The translations under genes were made by a program, and so were the position numbers. This document shows, in pieces, positions 9,924 to 25,348 of a stretch of 64,000 nt of DNA. Below the pieces are notes generated by a model. The model was not told where the DNA came from, did not search any database, and saw only the letters and a program-made list of their open reading frames with translations. Numbering within the stretch: position 1 is the stretch's first letter; every line of letters begins with the position of its first letter. This DNA is from Luminiphilus syltensis NOR5-1B (GTDB lineage: Bacteria > Pseudomonadota > Gammaproteobacteria > Pseudomonadales > Halieaceae), in assembly GCF_000158175.1 (NCBI RefSeq), contig NZ_DS999411.1, positions 1,150,596 to 1,214,595 on the forward strand, written 5' to 3'.

Positions 9924-10478
9924 GTGTTGGATCCTAGCCGCTGTATTTTCCTTGTCGGGCCTATGGGTGCCGGCAAATCGACTATTGGTCGCCAGCTCGC
10001 TGTCAAAATGGGCCGCGAATTCGTCGACTCTGATAGCGAGATCGAGCACCGTACCGGCGCTGATATTCCCTGGATTTTTGATGTTGAGGGAGAATCGGGG
10101 TTTCGCGATCGGGAGCAGGCCATTATCGCTGAGCTGGCGCAGCGTCAGAATATTGTGGTGGCTACCGGCGGCGGGGCTATTTTGCGCGAAGCGAATCGTG
10201 CGGTAATGGCTGCGGCTGGCGTCGTGGTGTATCTCCAGGCGAGCATTCGCGCACAGGTAAAACGAACGGCGCAGGACCGAAGTCGCCCCCTGCTGGCAAC
10301 AGGTAATCGCCAGCAGATCCTCACCGACCTCATGCGGGTTCGCGAGCCACTCTACTCAGGGGCCGCGGATATCACGGTAAAGACCGAGGGCTCCGGCTCG
10401 CGAAAAGCGGTCGATCGCATTATCGCCGAGCTTGTGAAGATGGATATGGAGCCCAACGGCCATACAGCGGTATCCTGA
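9924..10478 (+). CDS. aroK: Shikimate kinase I
   Basis: A 184-residue kinase starting at GTG. It shows Walker A (GPMGAGKST), the shikimate-binding DSD, FRDREQAII, the TGGGAI loop and the lid segment DRSRPLL. It phosphorylates shikimate at O3 in chorismate synthesis. It follows pilQ by 32 bp and precedes aroB, the usual pilQ–aroK–aroB order. A second, more divergent shikimate kinase is encoded at 39643–40152. Confidence 0.96.
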   Translation: MLDPSRCIFLVGPMGAGKSTIGRQLAVKMGREFVDSDSEIEHRTGADIPWIFDVEGESGFRDREQAIIAELAQRQNIVVATGGGAILREANRAVMAAAGVVVYLQASIRAQVKRTAQDRSRPLLATGNRQQILTDLMRVREPLYSGAADITVKTEGSGSRKAVDRIIAELVKMDMEPNGHTAVS

Positions 10479-10524
10479 GAACCACGTTGCCTGCTGATTC
10501 CGCCCCAGCACCATCGGAGACCCA

Positions 10525-11637
10525 ATGAGTACCTGTTTACATACCCTGCACGTCGATCTTTCGACGCCATCAAGCGATCGTAGCTATCCGATTCTCATCG
10601 GCAGGGACTTGTTGGCGGATGAATCGATTTTTGCCGATATCCTCGAGGGACGGGACGTGATTCTCGTCAGTAATGATGTTGTTGCACCCATTTTTGCCGC
10701 GCGGGTACGTGGGGCGCTGGGCAGTCGGCGTCGGGTGACCGAGGTCATACTCCGGGACGGTGAGGCCAACAAGACCATGGCGGCAGTCGGCGACATACTC
10801 GACGCGGCGCTGGCGGATCGCCACGAGCGTGGGGCGGTAATGGTGGCGCTTGGCGGTGGTGTGGTTGGCGATATCACTGGCTTTGCCGCGGCCTGCTATC
10901 TCCGTGGCATCGATTTTCTGCAGTTGCCGACGACCTTGCTGGCGCAGGTGGATTCCTCGGTTGGCGGTAAAACCGGGGTCAATCACCCCCAGGGCAAGAA
11001 CATGATTGGCGCCTTTCACCAGCCCATAGCGGTGCTGATTGATCTGCAGACCCTTCATAGCCTGCCCGCCAGAGAGTTTTCTGCGGGTATCGCCGAGGTA
11101 ATCAAGTACGGGCTGATCAGTGATATTGGCTTTTTCGACTGGTTGGAACAGTCCGCGTCGCGACTGTTGGCCCGCGAGGAGTCGGTGCTCGCCGAAGCCA
11201 TTGAGCGCAGCTGCGCTGTTAAGGCCGACGTCGTGTCCGCGGATGAACGGGAGGGGGGCGTTCGTGCCATCCTCAACTTTGGACATACTTTTGGTCACGC
11301 CATTGAGCAGGTACAGGGGTACGGCCGTTGGTTGCACGGCGAGGCCGTGGCCTGCGGCATGGTGATGGCCGCCCGGGTATCGGCTGCGCGTGGCCAGGTT
11401 CCCCGCGATTTTGTGGACAGGCTGGTCGCTTTACTGGGCCGTTTCGAGCTGCCGGTGACTCCACCCGAGGACATGTCGGTCGCCGACCTCATGGCCTCGA
11501 TGGCGGGCGACAAAAAGGTCGTCGAGGGCCGCATCCGCTTTATTCTTTTGGCGCAGCCCGGGAATGCCGTCATTGTTGATGATGTCTCTGCCGCCGAGAT
11601 CGAGTCGGCATGCTTTGATCGCGCGAATTTGGACTGA
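10525..11637 (+). CDS. aroB: 3-dehydroquinate synthase
   Basis: A 370-residue enzyme that converts DAHP to 3-dehydroquinate using NAD+ and a divalent metal. Seen are the nucleotide-binding stretch GGGVVGDITGFAAA, the segment DSSVGGKTGVNH, and the metal-ligand histidines in NFGHTFGHAIE and HGEAVACGM. The length is normal. It shares an operon with aroK. No DamX-like gene follows. A fresh promoter for gltB lies directly downstream instead. Confidence 0.96.
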   Translation: MSTCLHTLHVDLSTPSSDRSYPILIGRDLLADESIFADILEGRDVILVSNDVVAPIFAARVRGALGSRRRVTEVILRDGEANKTMAAVGDILDAALADRHERGAVMVALGGGVVGDITGFAAACYLRGIDFLQLPTTLLAQVDSSVGGKTGVNHPQGKNMIGAFHQPIAVLIDLQTLHSLPAREFSAGIAEVIKYGLISDIGFFDWLEQSASRLLAREESVLAEAIERSCAVKADVVSADEREGGVRAILNFGHTFGHAIEQVQGYGRWLHGEAVACGMVMAARVSAARGQVPRDFVDRLVALLGRFELPVTPPEDMSVADLMASMAGDKKVVEGRIRFILLAQPGNAVIVDDVSAAEIESACFDRANLD

Positions 11638-11646
11638 GTTGCTTCA

Positions 11647-11675
11647 TTGTCGAGATTTGCCAGTATGTGTAAAAT
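11647..11675 (+). promoter_or_regulatory. Putative sigma-70 promoter for gltBD
   Basis: TTGTCG and TAAAAT are separated by exactly 17 nt in the aroB–gltB gap, about 85 nt upstream of the gltB ATG. The boxes fit the sigma-70 consensus reasonably. No experimental start site is known to me. Confidence 0.5.
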
Positions 11676-11759
11676 ACACACTTCTTTGTCTTGATCCTTT
11701 TTCCGCAAAAGCGGGCCTGTCGGCGCTAAGTCGCTGACGCAGTTTAATTTAGGACCACT

Positions 11760-17679
<5,920 letters not shown>

Positions 17680-17722
17680 GTAAGCACCCCGGAAACGCAA
17701 CAGGACTATTCAGGCAGACCCA

Positions 17723-18790
17723 ATGACCGAACTCAAAAACGATCGGCTGATTCGCGCGCTGCTGCGCGAGCCAGTAGACCGAACCCCACTATGGATGATG
17801 CGCCAGGCGGGACGTTACTTACCCGAATACCGCGCCACGCGTGCCGAAGCCGGCAGCTTTATGGCCCTGTGCTCGAATCCGGAATTGGCCTGCGAGGTGA
17901 CGATGCAACCGTTGCGCCGCTACGCCATGGATGCCGCCATTCTGTTTTCCGATATTCTCACGATTCCCGATGCCATGGGGCTGGGTCTCTACTTCTCTGA
18001 AGGTGAGGGTCCGCGGTTTGAGCGCACCATCGATAGCGCCGCGGATGTGGCCAGGCTCGACCCGAATCGTGCCCGGGATGAGCTCGGTTACGTTATGGAT
18101 GCGGTGTCGTTGATACGCAAAACACTCGACGGTAGCGTGCCGCTCATTGGCTTTTCCGGAAGCCCCTGGACGCTGGCGACCTACATGGTGGAGGGTGGGT
18201 CCTCCAAAGACTTCGCCAAGACCAAGGCGATGGCGTTCAACGAGCCGCAGCAAATGCACCAGCTCCTCGAAAAGCTGGCGCAGGCAGTGGCGGTCTATCT
18301 TTCAGAGCAGGTTGCCCAGGGCGCCCAGGTGTTACAGATCTTTGATACCTGGGGCGGGGCGTTGGGTCATGCGGCCTATCAGGAGTTCTCGCTGCGTTAC
18401 ATGACCCGAATTATTGAGCAGCTGCCCCGAGAGGCCGATGGCCGGCGTGTTCCGGTGATTGTCTTTACCAAGGGCGGCGGCCAGTGGCTCGAAGCGATTG
18501 CCGGGTGCGGCGCGGACGCGGTTGGACTCGATTGGACCACCGATATCGGCGCGGCGCGGGAGCGGGTTGGCGACAAGGTCGCGCTTCAGGGCAATATGGA
18601 TCCGGCGATGCTGCATGCGTCGCCAGAGCGCATCCGCAGCGAGGTGGCTACCATCCTCGAACGATTTGGCCCGGGCACCGGGCATATTTTCAATCTGGGC
18701 CACGGCGTCACTCCCGGAATTAACCCCGAGCATGTGGGCGCTATGGTCGACGCGGTGGTTGAGTTAGGCCCCCAGTACCACGCTCAGTAA
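17723..18790 (+). CDS. hemE: Uroporphyrinogen decarboxylase
   Basis: A 355-residue enzyme that decarboxylates the four acetate chains of uroporphyrinogen III in haem synthesis. The signature [17 protein letters not shown] near residue 20 and [13 protein letters not shown] near 143 are intact, and the C-terminal [16 protein letters not shown] is typical. It follows gltD by 43 bp, an order seen in Pseudomonas. Its last bases overlap the convergent cysE gene. Confidence 0.97.
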   Translation: MTELKNDRLIRALLREPVDRTPLWMMRQAGRYLPEYRATRAEAGSFMALCSNPELACEVTMQPLRRYAMDAAILFSDILTIPDAMGLGLYFSEGEGPRFERTIDSAADVARLDPNRARDELGYVMDAVSLIRKTLDGSVPLIGFSGSPWTLATYMVEGGSSKDFAKTKAMAFNEPQQMHQLLEKLAQAVAVYLSEQVAQGAQVLQIFDTWGGALGHAAYQEFSLRYMTRIIEQLPREADGRRVPVIVFTKGGGQWLEAIAGCGADAVGLDWTTDIGAARERVGDKVALQGNMDPAMLHASPERIRSEVATILERFGPGTGHIFNLGHGVTPGINPEHVGAMVDAVVELGPQYHAQ

Positions 18791-19602
18791 TCGTCGGGTA
18801 GCGCGTGATCCATATCAAGACCGGGTGATTCGGAGCTGGGTCGCCCCACCACTTTGGCGGGAACCCCGGCTACCGTCGTGTGCGGCGGCACTTCCTGCAG
18901 CACCACCGATCCGGCACCTACCTTGGCGCCCTCGCCGACGCGAATATTGCCGAGAATCTTTGCCCCCGCGCTAATCAGTACGCCATCGCCAATTTTCGGG
19001 TGGCGATCGCCGGTTTCTTTGCCGGTACCACCGAGGGTGACCGATTGCAAAATCGAGACATCGTTGCCCACCACTGCGGTTTCTCCAACCACCAGCCCCG
19101 TGGCGTGATCGAGCATGATGCCGCTACCAAAGCGCGCCGCGGGATGGATATCGACCCCCAATTTGGCGGATACCTGGCTCTGTAGAAATGCCGCCAGCGA
19201 CTGTCGGTCGTGACCCCATAGCCAGTGCGCCACCCGATGGGTTTGCAGCGCCTGAAAGCCCTTGAAATACAAAAACGGCAGATACAGTTCATTGCAGGCG
19301 GAGTCGCGCTCGAGCACCGCATTCAGGTCAGCGCGGATCGCCGCCCTGATGTGCTCGTCATCCCGAAACGCCTGGAGAATGATTTCCCGCAGCGTCATCG
19401 ATGACGCCATGGTGCTCCCGAGCTGGTTGGCCAAATGGAAGCTGAGCGCGCACTCGAGTTCATCGTGATGCAAAATGGTGGCGTGCAGAAAGCTTGCAAG
19501 AATAGGCTCTTCGGCGGCGGCGGCCCGAGTTTCCTCACGGATCCGTTCCCAGATCGAATCCCTGGTGGCGGGCGCTCCGATAGCGGCGTGAATAGCAGGC
19601 AT
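18784..19602 (-). CDS. cysE: Serine O-acetyltransferase
   Basis: A 272-residue left-handed beta-helix acetyltransferase that makes O-acetylserine for cysteine synthesis. An alpha-helical N-terminal domain (about 1–140) precedes the hexapeptide repeats. [17 protein letters not shown] contains the catalytic-site histidine region, and [28 protein letters not shown] is the repeat core. The C-terminal tail ends in DY rather than the isoleucine important for cysteine-synthase binding in E. coli, so complex formation is uncertain. Its end overlaps the hemE end by 7 bp. Confidence 0.94.
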   Translation of the reverse strand: MPAIHAAIGAPATRDSIWERIREETRAAAAEEPILASFLHATILHHDELECALSFHLANQLGSTMASSMTLREIILQAFRDDEHIRAAIRADLNAVLERDSACNELYLPFLYFKGFQALQTHRVAHWLWGHDRQSLAAFLQSQVSAKLGVDIHPAARFGSGIMLDHATGLVVGETAVVGNDVSILQSVTLGGTGKETGDRHPKIGDGVLISAGAKILGNIRVGEGAKVGAGSVVLQEVPPHTTVAGVPAKVVGRPSSESPGLDMDHALPDDY

Positions 19603-19658
19603 GGATCGATACTCCGATGGTACGTGTTTGACACCTTAGCTCACCCTAAAGGCGGACT

Positions 19659-20327
19659 CTAGGGTGGATCTTGTGACAAAAATCGCCACAAGGTCTGGCC
19701 TTTCTGCTGGTACTTACGCTCAAAAAGCGTAATTGGAGCGGTGGGGGTAAAGGCTTCGGCAGTGCCGTCGATACCGATAAGTCGTGCCGCCCGGGCAAAT
19801 TCGCTGACATAGATTGACCAGTTACTGCGCAATTCAATCCGGCCACCCAACCGTGCCAGCAATGGGAACGACGGATGGCCATGGATACGTCGATTGAGCA
19901 TCGCGGCCTTGGGCCACGGGTTGGGATAGAGCAGAAAATGGTGTGTGACCGTAACGCCCGCCTCGACAAGGCATTGCCACAGTGTCTCGCACTCGGCGCG
20001 AACCAGCTGGTAGTTGGTCGCATCCCCCAACTGATGTTTGTCGAGCCGGTGTGCCGACTGGTCGACTCCAATCACCCAGTGATCGGGAAACGATTGCGCG
20101 ATGAACCCACTGCTCATCCCGGTGCCACAGAAGGAGTCGAGTATGAGTGGTCGCTCACGGCTTGGGATTTCATCAATCAGTTGATCGGCCACCGCCCGGG
20201 TGTGATCCGGAATGGGCTTTTGCCAATGCGTGCGCAAATGCTTTAGCACCCGGTTTTCGAGATCCGGATGTACCGATGGCTGGTCGCTGACAATCGGCGA
20301 CGGGGTGCTGGTTTGCGGTGGCGTCAT
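19659..20327 (-). CDS. tRNA (guanine-N7-)-methyltransferase-like protein (TrmB family)
   Basis: A Rossmann methyltransferase of about 222 residues from the ATG at 20327 (an ATG at 20357 would extend it into the divergent gene). The SAM-binding motif is DSFCGTGMSSGFIAQ with an acidic GVDQSAHRLDKH behind it. LLYPNPWPKAAMLNRR matches the TrmB PxPWPK loop. Members make m7G46 in tRNA. The DSFCGTG version differs from classical TrmB (EIGFGMG-like), so this is likely a divergent subfamily and its exact target is uncertain. Confidence 0.75.
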   Translation of the reverse strand: MTPPQTSTPSPIVSDQPSVHPDLENRVLKHLRTHWQKPIPDHTRAVADQLIDEIPSRERPLILDSFCGTGMSSGFIAQSFPDHWVIGVDQSAHRLDKHQLGDATNYQLVRAECETLWQCLVEAGVTVTHHFLLYPNPWPKAAMLNRRIHGHPSFPLLARLGGRIELRSNWSIYVSEFARAARLIGIDGTAEAFTPTAPITLFERKYQQKGQTLWRFLSQDPP

Positions 20328-20377
20328 GGAGCGACGATGATACCCGTCATCACTCACTATGGAATACCAAATCTGCG

Positions 20378-21106
20378 ATGCGACCCGACCTGCGGCCCTA
20401 TTGGGTCAAACGAGCCTACTTGCGTTTCTGCGATCTCTGGGTCGATTACTTTATTCGCCCGCACTGCGAATACCTCGGGCCCCATGCGACCTTCATGCGG
20501 CCCTGGACCACGCATATATCCGGCGACAATATCAGGATTGGACATTCGTTTACCGCGGTGAGTACGAGCGCCCAGCCGATTGAGATTGGGGTCTGGGGGC
20601 GAGGGCCCGGGGAGGGCCGCATCACGCTGGGGAATGCCTGCCTCATGAGTCCCGGATCAAGAATCAGTGCCAGCGACGAGATTACGCTGGGAAATGGCGT
20701 GATGCTGGCAAATGGGGCCTATATCACCGACAGCGACTGGCACGGTCTGTATGATCGCATTGCTCGCGACCCGGCGGTCCGGCCGGTGATTATCGGTGAC
20801 AATGTCTGGGTTGGTGATCATGCGCTGGTATTGAAAGGCGTATCCATCGGTGCGAACAGCGTTATCGCGGCGCGCGCGGTGGTCAGCCGAGATGTGCCCG
20901 AGAATGTCGTGGTCGCCGGTAACCCCGCCACCGTAGTCAGACAACTGGACCCGGAGCAGCCCCGTAACACCCGCGCTGATTTTTTTGCCGACCCGGAGGC
21001 CACCGCCTGTCAGATCGACGCCATCGATCGCCAGGCGCTGGCGGGAAACCGGTTCTTGCCCTGGTTATGGGGCGTGATTTACCCGGGCGCTCGGGCTCGA
21101 CGATGA
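20378..21106 (+). CDS. Hexapeptide-repeat (LbH) acyltransferase
   Basis: A 242-residue protein from the ATG at 20378, which begins MRPDLRPYWVKRAYLRFC. About 120 residues of left-handed beta-helix repeats (for example ITLGNGVMLANGAYI and VIIGDNVWVGDHALVLKGV) match the maltose/galactoside O-acetyltransferase fold, with the usual GVSIGANSVIAARAVVSRDVP end. The acceptor is unknown. The aromatic, basic N-terminus could sit on a membrane. It is divergent from the TrmB-like gene with a gap of about 50 bp. Confidence 0.8.
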   Translation: MRPDLRPYWVKRAYLRFCDLWVDYFIRPHCEYLGPHATFMRPWTTHISGDNIRIGHSFTAVSTSAQPIEIGVWGRGPGEGRITLGNACLMSPGSRISASDEITLGNGVMLANGAYITDSDWHGLYDRIARDPAVRPVIIGDNVWVGDHALVLKGVSIGANSVIAARAVVSRDVPENVVVAGNPATVVRQLDPEQPRNTRADFFADPEATACQIDAIDRQALAGNRFLPWLWGVIYPGARARR

Positions 21107-21153
21107 TTCGGCAATGGCGCGAGATACTCCCGCGCTGCACTATCGCCGTACTA

Positions 21154-22128
21154 TCAGAGCAGTCGCAGCGGCGGTTCGTTGAGCATGGCGAGTTGCTCCC
21201 GAAGCTCCAGAATGTGGTCGGACCAGAAACGCGCCTGACCGAACCAGGGGAAAGCCCTGGGAAAAGCCGGATCACTCCAGCGACGCCCCAGCCAGGCGGC
21301 GTAGTGCATCAACCGCATGGCGCGCAGTGCTTCAATCCAGCGCAGCTGGCGCGGCGCAAAATCCATAAACTCCTCATAGCCCGCGATCACTTCGGACAGT
21401 TGCTGTTCCTGATGAAATCGATCGCCACTCAAAAACATCCACAAATCCTGGATGGCAGGGCCATTGCAGCAGTCATCGAGGTCGACGAAATGCGCCACAT
21501 CATCGCGCCATAAAATATTGCCGACGTGGCAGTCGCCATGCAGGCGGATGTGGTCATCGGGGGAATAGTCGGCGAGGGTTTCGCGAATACCGGCCTCGAG
21601 ATCCCGGGCGAGACTGTCGTAGGCGAGTTTCAAATCGTCGGTGATGAACCGGTCGCTGATGAACTCCCGACTTTGGCTGACCAGGGTATCGATATCTAGC
21701 GACCTCCGGTGCTTGAAGCGCTTCGCTGCACCGACCCGGTGGATCCGGCCCAGGGTTCGACCGAGAATCAATAGACTGTCGAAATTGTCGAGCTCGGGGG
21801 CATGCCCGCCCCGGCGCTCAAACACGGCGATGCGAAAGTCCCCGACTTCATGAAGCGTCTGTCCGCCAATGGTCATGGGGGCTACCACCGAAAGATCGGC
21901 ATCAACGAGCTCGGCGGCAAAGGCATGCTCTTCCAGGATCTGTGCCGTCGTCCAGCGCTCGGGGCGATAGAATTTGGCAATGATCGGCGTCGCATCCTCA
22001 ATGCCGACCTGATACACCCGATTCTCATAGCTGTTGAGGGCAATCATGCGCAGATCACAGCGCAGGCCCAGCGCCTCGATTGAATCGACGACGGTATCGG
22101 GGGACAGCGAATCAAACGGATGATCCAT
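21154..22128 (-). CDS. srkA: Stress response kinase A (YihE/SrkA family)
   Basis: A 324-residue aminoglycoside-phosphotransferase-fold Ser/Thr kinase. The opening ALGLRCDLRMIALNSYENRVYQVG is very characteristic of SrkA. The catalytic loop is RLHGDCHVGNILW and the metal-binding segment FVDLDDCCNGP. In E. coli SrkA counters stress-induced, MazEF-linked death. It is near the several toxin modules only in the sense of being in the same window, which proves nothing. The gene is transcribed away from the acyltransferase. Confidence 0.93.
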   Translation of the reverse strand: MDHPFDSLSPDTVVDSIEALGLRCDLRMIALNSYENRVYQVGIEDATPIIAKFYRPERWTTAQILEEHAFAAELVDADLSVVAPMTIGGQTLHEVGDFRIAVFERRGGHAPELDNFDSLLILGRTLGRIHRVGAAKRFKHRRSLDIDTLVSQSREFISDRFITDDLKLAYDSLARDLEAGIRETLADYSPDDHIRLHGDCHVGNILWRDDVAHFVDLDDCCNGPAIQDLWMFLSGDRFHQEQQLSEVIAGYEEFMDFAPRQLRWIEALRAMRLMHYAAWLGRRWSDPAFPRAFPWFGQARFWSDHILELREQLAMLNEPPLRLL

Positions 22129-22206
22129 GGACGGCGCTCTGCTTCAGGTGCCGTGAGCATACTCCTTCCCCGGGTGTTATGCGGGGGCGCTGATTTTATA
22201 CCGTGC

Positions 22207-23007
22207 TTAATGCCGCGCCGCACGACCCAGACAAAGGAGCTCCACCTGTGCAACACCGCTGGCTTTGAGCAGGCGCGCCGCCGCATTGGCGGTTGCTCCG
22301 GTCGTCAGAACATCATCTACCAGAATGATTTCAGCCGTCTTGGGAGGTGATCCCGAAAGCGTAAAGGCGTTTTTAACATTGCTTTCCCGGTTGCTCAGTT
22401 TGGCACCGGATTGATGTGGTGTATGCCGGACACGGCGCAGTAGCGGGAGTACCGCAGGCGCATCGCCGTAGGTCCGGGTTTGTTGCTGGGCCAGGGCGTT
22501 GGTCAATTGCCACACCTGATCAAAGCCCCGGAACCAGCGGCGGCGCCAGTGCAAGGGGATGGGGACATAAACGGCCTTCGGGTTCGGCGGGGGTAAATGG
22601 CTCGCGAGTAAATTCGCGAGCAGCGCGGACAGCTCCTGCGCGTTGTTGAACTTCCAGCGATGGACGAGCTCGCGCACGGGGCCTTCGAATAAAAGGGGCG
22701 CGGTTGCCCGATCAAAACTCCTCGGTGACGTCTGACAGCGTCCGCAGTGAACAGCACCGACGCCGGGTTCAGCGCAGCCGGGGCAGGGATTGTCATTGGT
22801 TTGAATGCCGTTGGCGCATTGCTGGCAGACCAGGGTAAATTCATCGTGTCTCTGATCACACAGAATGCAGATCGGTGGCAGTGCCTGGCCGATGAGTTGT
22901 CGCAGTTTTTTCGCGGTGCTGGGGAGCGCGTCGAGGCTGGATCGCTGCACCGACCTTCTGTTTAGCCCCCTCGGTATTTTTAATCCCATAGGTGAATAAT
23001 CGGCCAT
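22207..23007 (-). CDS. ComF family amidophosphoribosyltransferase-like protein
   Basis: A 266-residue ComF protein with a zinc-finger-like N-terminus (four CxxC-type pairs, CILC, CQQC, CPGC and CGRC, between about 47 and 95). A phosphoribosyltransferase domain with the PRPP loop EIILVDDVLTTGATANAA follows near 230. ComF homologues take part in natural DNA uptake. Here a type IV pilus and secretin are also present. The start may instead be the in-frame ATG at 22989. It is upstream of srkA on the same strand with a 78-bp gap. Confidence 0.88.
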   Translation of the reverse strand: MADYSPMGLKIPRGLNRRSVQRSSLDALPSTAKKLRQLIGQALPPICILCDQRHDEFTLVCQQCANGIQTNDNPCPGCAEPGVGAVHCGRCQTSPRSFDRATAPLLFEGPVRELVHRWKFNNAQELSALLANLLASHLPPPNPKAVYVPIPLHWRRRWFRGFDQVWQLTNALAQQQTRTYGDAPAVLPLLRRVRHTPHQSGAKLSNRESNVKNAFTLSGSPPKTAEIILVDDVLTTGATANAAARLLKASGVAQVELLCLGRAARH

Positions 23008-23182
23008 AGTGGGAAACCATAGGTGTCCGGTCTACTTCGATATCGATAGATGCTCGTCAATCGTTTCCAAGACGCTTTGACCTGGTCTGGCTCGGGTGCC
23101 AATACGTTGCCGCATCATCGCAATCGCGCAATACTTCAGGGGTGTTTTCCTGCACGGCGCTGTGAGCGCAAACGGAGCAGTT

Positions 23183-23395
23183 GTGGAAAAAGATGACGTG
23201 GCTACCGATGACCCGAATGAGACCCGCCTGTATCCCGAGGATCAGGCCCGGGTTGACGGCTTTTTAAAGCGCGGTGTGAATTCGGTCGAGCGTAAACCGT
23301 TCCGCCCGGTGCTGCTGATTTTTCTGCTGATTGCGGTCGTCACCGGTTTCAGCCTGCTCAGCCAGATCATTGCCCAGTGGGCCGGTGTTTACTGA
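23183..23395 (+). CDS. DUF3094-type small membrane protein
   Basis: A 70-residue protein from a GTG at 23183 that has GGAG 5 nt upstream. A charged half containing TRLYPEDQARVDGFLKRGVN and ERKPFRP is followed by one membrane helix (VLLIFLLIAVVTGFSLLSQII). The pattern matches the DUF3094 family of Pseudomonas and relatives, whose function is unknown. It lies between comF and tRNA-Pro. Confidence 0.7.
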   Translation: MEKDDVATDDPNETRLYPEDQARVDGFLKRGVNSVERKPFRPVLLIFLLIAVVTGFSLLSQIIAQWAGVY

Positions 23396-23436
23396 CCGTT
23401 GGCCTGATTTCGCGCTTCTGGTATTCTTCGCGCCCT

Positions 23437-23513
23437 CGGTGTGTGGCGCAGCCTGGTAGCGCACTTCCTTCGGGAGGAAGGGGTCGGAGGTTCGAATCCT
23501 CTCACACCGACCA
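23437..23513 (+). tRNA. tRNA-Pro (anticodon CGG)
   Basis: A 77-nt cloverleaf including an encoded CCA. The acceptor CGGTGTG pairs with CACACCG. The anticodon stem CTTCC/GGAAG encloses TTCGGGA, giving the anticodon CGG at 23471–23473 (reads CCG). The T-loop is GTTCGAATC. The gene is intact although an insertion element starts within about 20 bp of its 3' end. Confidence 0.97.
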
Positions 23514-23514
23514 T

Positions 23515-24851
23515 CTCACAAAAGGTGTATACCGCAGACATGGTTTACATCTGATACCGGGCACATGGTTTACACCGTTGCCGGTAAAAAGGGATTGGTG
23601 GCGGGCTCGACCCTTCCACAATCCTCGTCAAAGAATCCTAGATCAAAATCCATAAAGCTGACCAGCCAAATTTTGTCAGCAACTTCGCGTACCCCCACGA
23701 CCTGACCGCTGAACACGATGCTGAGGTTGATCTTACGATGGCCCATGCAAATGCGTCCGCACTTGGTGACCTTCACAGCTTTGTCGTGGAATGGGTACAG
23801 GGGCTCTTCGGCAGGCCGGTATTCCCGCACAGAAGGTGTAAATACTTCTGCAGGATATTGCCCGCCAAGTGCCTGATGGGGCCTCTCGTTGTTGTAAACC
23901 TCTATAAATCTGTCGAAGCGACCCTGCTGTTGTAAGAAATTGAAGGAAGCAGGCTTCGTTGCTTCTTTCTTCAGTGTCAGATGCATACGCTCATGACGCC
24001 CGTTTTGCTCTGGGTGGCCTGGCTTGATGCGCTCAATGTTAATGCCTAGCTTAAGCCACCAGATTGACAGCCGGCTCAGTCCGAAGAATGCGTTGGGCGA
24101 GGCAAACGGGATGCCGTTGTCGGTCCGAATGGCCTGCGGCAAACCATACTCCTTGAAGGCGTGTTCGAAGACATTGAAGGCAAGTGCCGACTTGGTGGAG
24201 TCGAGGCCTTCGCAGGCTAGGAGATATCGTGAGCGATAGTCAGTGATCGTCAGTGGGTAACAGTACTGACGGTTACCCAGTAGAAACTCACCCTTATAAT
24301 CCGCACACCACAGCCCGTTCGGTACGGTAGCTTCACTCAGCGCTGTGCCCTGCGCTTTTCGGCGCCGACGCTTCTGGCGCTTTACCAGACCATTACGATC
24401 GAGAATGGCGTGCACCGTGCTCTTGGCCGGCGGATTCACCATCGGAAATTGCTTGATCAGCTTCTCTCGGATCTTGGGCGCGCCCCAGGACGGGTACTCC
24501 CGCTTGATCGCGAGAATTGCTCGCTCGATCTGAAACGGTAGTTTATTAGCATGCCTGTAGGGCCTTCGGCTCCGATCCTCGAGTCCCTTGGGGCCTAGCT
24601 CCTTGTATCGATTGTAGATCTTGTAGCCCGTGGGTCTGGAAATTCCAAACTCCTTGCAAAGGGCTGACATCTGCTCGCCATCAAGAAGACGAGCTACGAA
24701 CCTGAGTCGTTCATGCCCATAAACAGGGGCAGGCCCTCCATCGGTTTACACTCCTTCCACGGCATCGGGAGTCCTCCTCCAAATGCCTTAATGTGTAAAC
24801 CATGTCTCCGGTATATTGTGTAGCCTATGTCTCGCTACTCACAAAAAGGTG
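23515..24851 (-). mobile_element. IS481-like insertion element behind tRNA-Pro
   Basis: About 1.3 kb with one transposase gene. Its inner ends are imperfect inverted repeats: 23534–23575 on the left and 24793–24835 on the right. Both contain GACATGGTTTACA-type motifs. The left end carries that motif twice. Just outside are near-identical direct repeats, CTCACAAAAGGTG at 23515–23527 and a copy with one extra A at 24838–24851, probably the target duplication. Exact termini are uncertain by a few bases. Confidence 0.85.
23570..24670 (-). CDS. IS481-family-like transposase (5' end probably frameshifted)
   Basis: A 366-residue DDE transposase. An N-terminal helix-turn-helix (about 1–35, with FGISRPTGYKIYNRY) precedes an rve catalytic core whose acidic residues lie in WCADYKGEF, RTDNGIPFASP and NGRHERMH. 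Upstream, another frame encodes MPWKECKPM (ATG at about 24765), the usual family start. The current frame reads ERLRFVARLLDGEQM just before the listed ATG. About 23 extra bases between them break the frame. The listed start therefore may not be the original one, and the element may be immobile. Confidence 0.85.
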   Translation of the reverse strand: MSALCKEFGISRPTGYKIYNRYKELGPKGLEDRSRRPYRHANKLPFQIERAILAIKREYPSWGAPKIREKLIKQFPMVNPPAKSTVHAILDRNGLVKRQKRRRRKAQGTALSEATVPNGLWCADYKGEFLLGNRQYCYPLTITDYRSRYLLACEGLDSTKSALAFNVFEHAFKEYGLPQAIRTDNGIPFASPNAFFGLSRLSIWWLKLGINIERIKPGHPEQNGRHERMHLTLKKEATKPASFNFLQQQGRFDRFIEVYNNERPHQALGGQYPAEVFTPSVREYRPAEEPLYPFHDKAVKVTKCGRICMGHRKINLSIVFSGQVVGVREVADKIWLVSFMDFDLGFFDEDCGRVEPATNPFLPATV

Positions 24852-25348
24852 CTTTCTTGGCACATAGGTAACAGTTTATTCCGATGACAGACTTAACACT
24901 TTTTGAGCGAAGGTGTTCCACTACTGTCCGTCCCCACCTAACTGTTTGACCGAAGAATTGAACGCGATACGCTTTAAAACTGCTTCGGAGATACCCTTTC
25001 TTACCTTAAGAGCATAATTTCGACCCCGTCACAAAACGCGAAATCAAATCTTTTCTTTTGTTTGTTGTGGTGCTACGTTCGTTGGATTAGGTGCAGCGAA
25101 CGCACCGGCATTTTCTTCGTTACAGCAACAGAGGAAAAGGTGTAGCAGCCTTAGACAGTGGTGAAATTAACAGAGGGCCCTCATCATGCGCAGAAGCATT
25201 CGCGTTATGATAGATACGCATCCTTTGCAGGAAAGGCCCCATGACACCTGAAATTTCTCGTTTCTACTGCTTTTCTCGCCATCAACTGTCCCGCTTCACG
25301 GCCAGATCTGGCTGTAGAGTTCGCGCTCGACCCGTCGAAGGGGCCGCA
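24852..25348. other. Non-coding stretch between the IS and the pilin cluster
   Basis: About 500 bp, AT-richer than its surroundings, with no gene I can support. It probably holds the promoter of the minor-pilin operon. TATGAT at about 25206 could be a -10 box, but I see no convincing -35 or sigma-54 site. Confidence 0.5.

Noticed and set aside
25000-25240. CRISPR array or sigma-54 promoter before the pilin cluster
   Set aside because: No spaced repeats are present, and no GG-N10-GC element was found at a proper distance.
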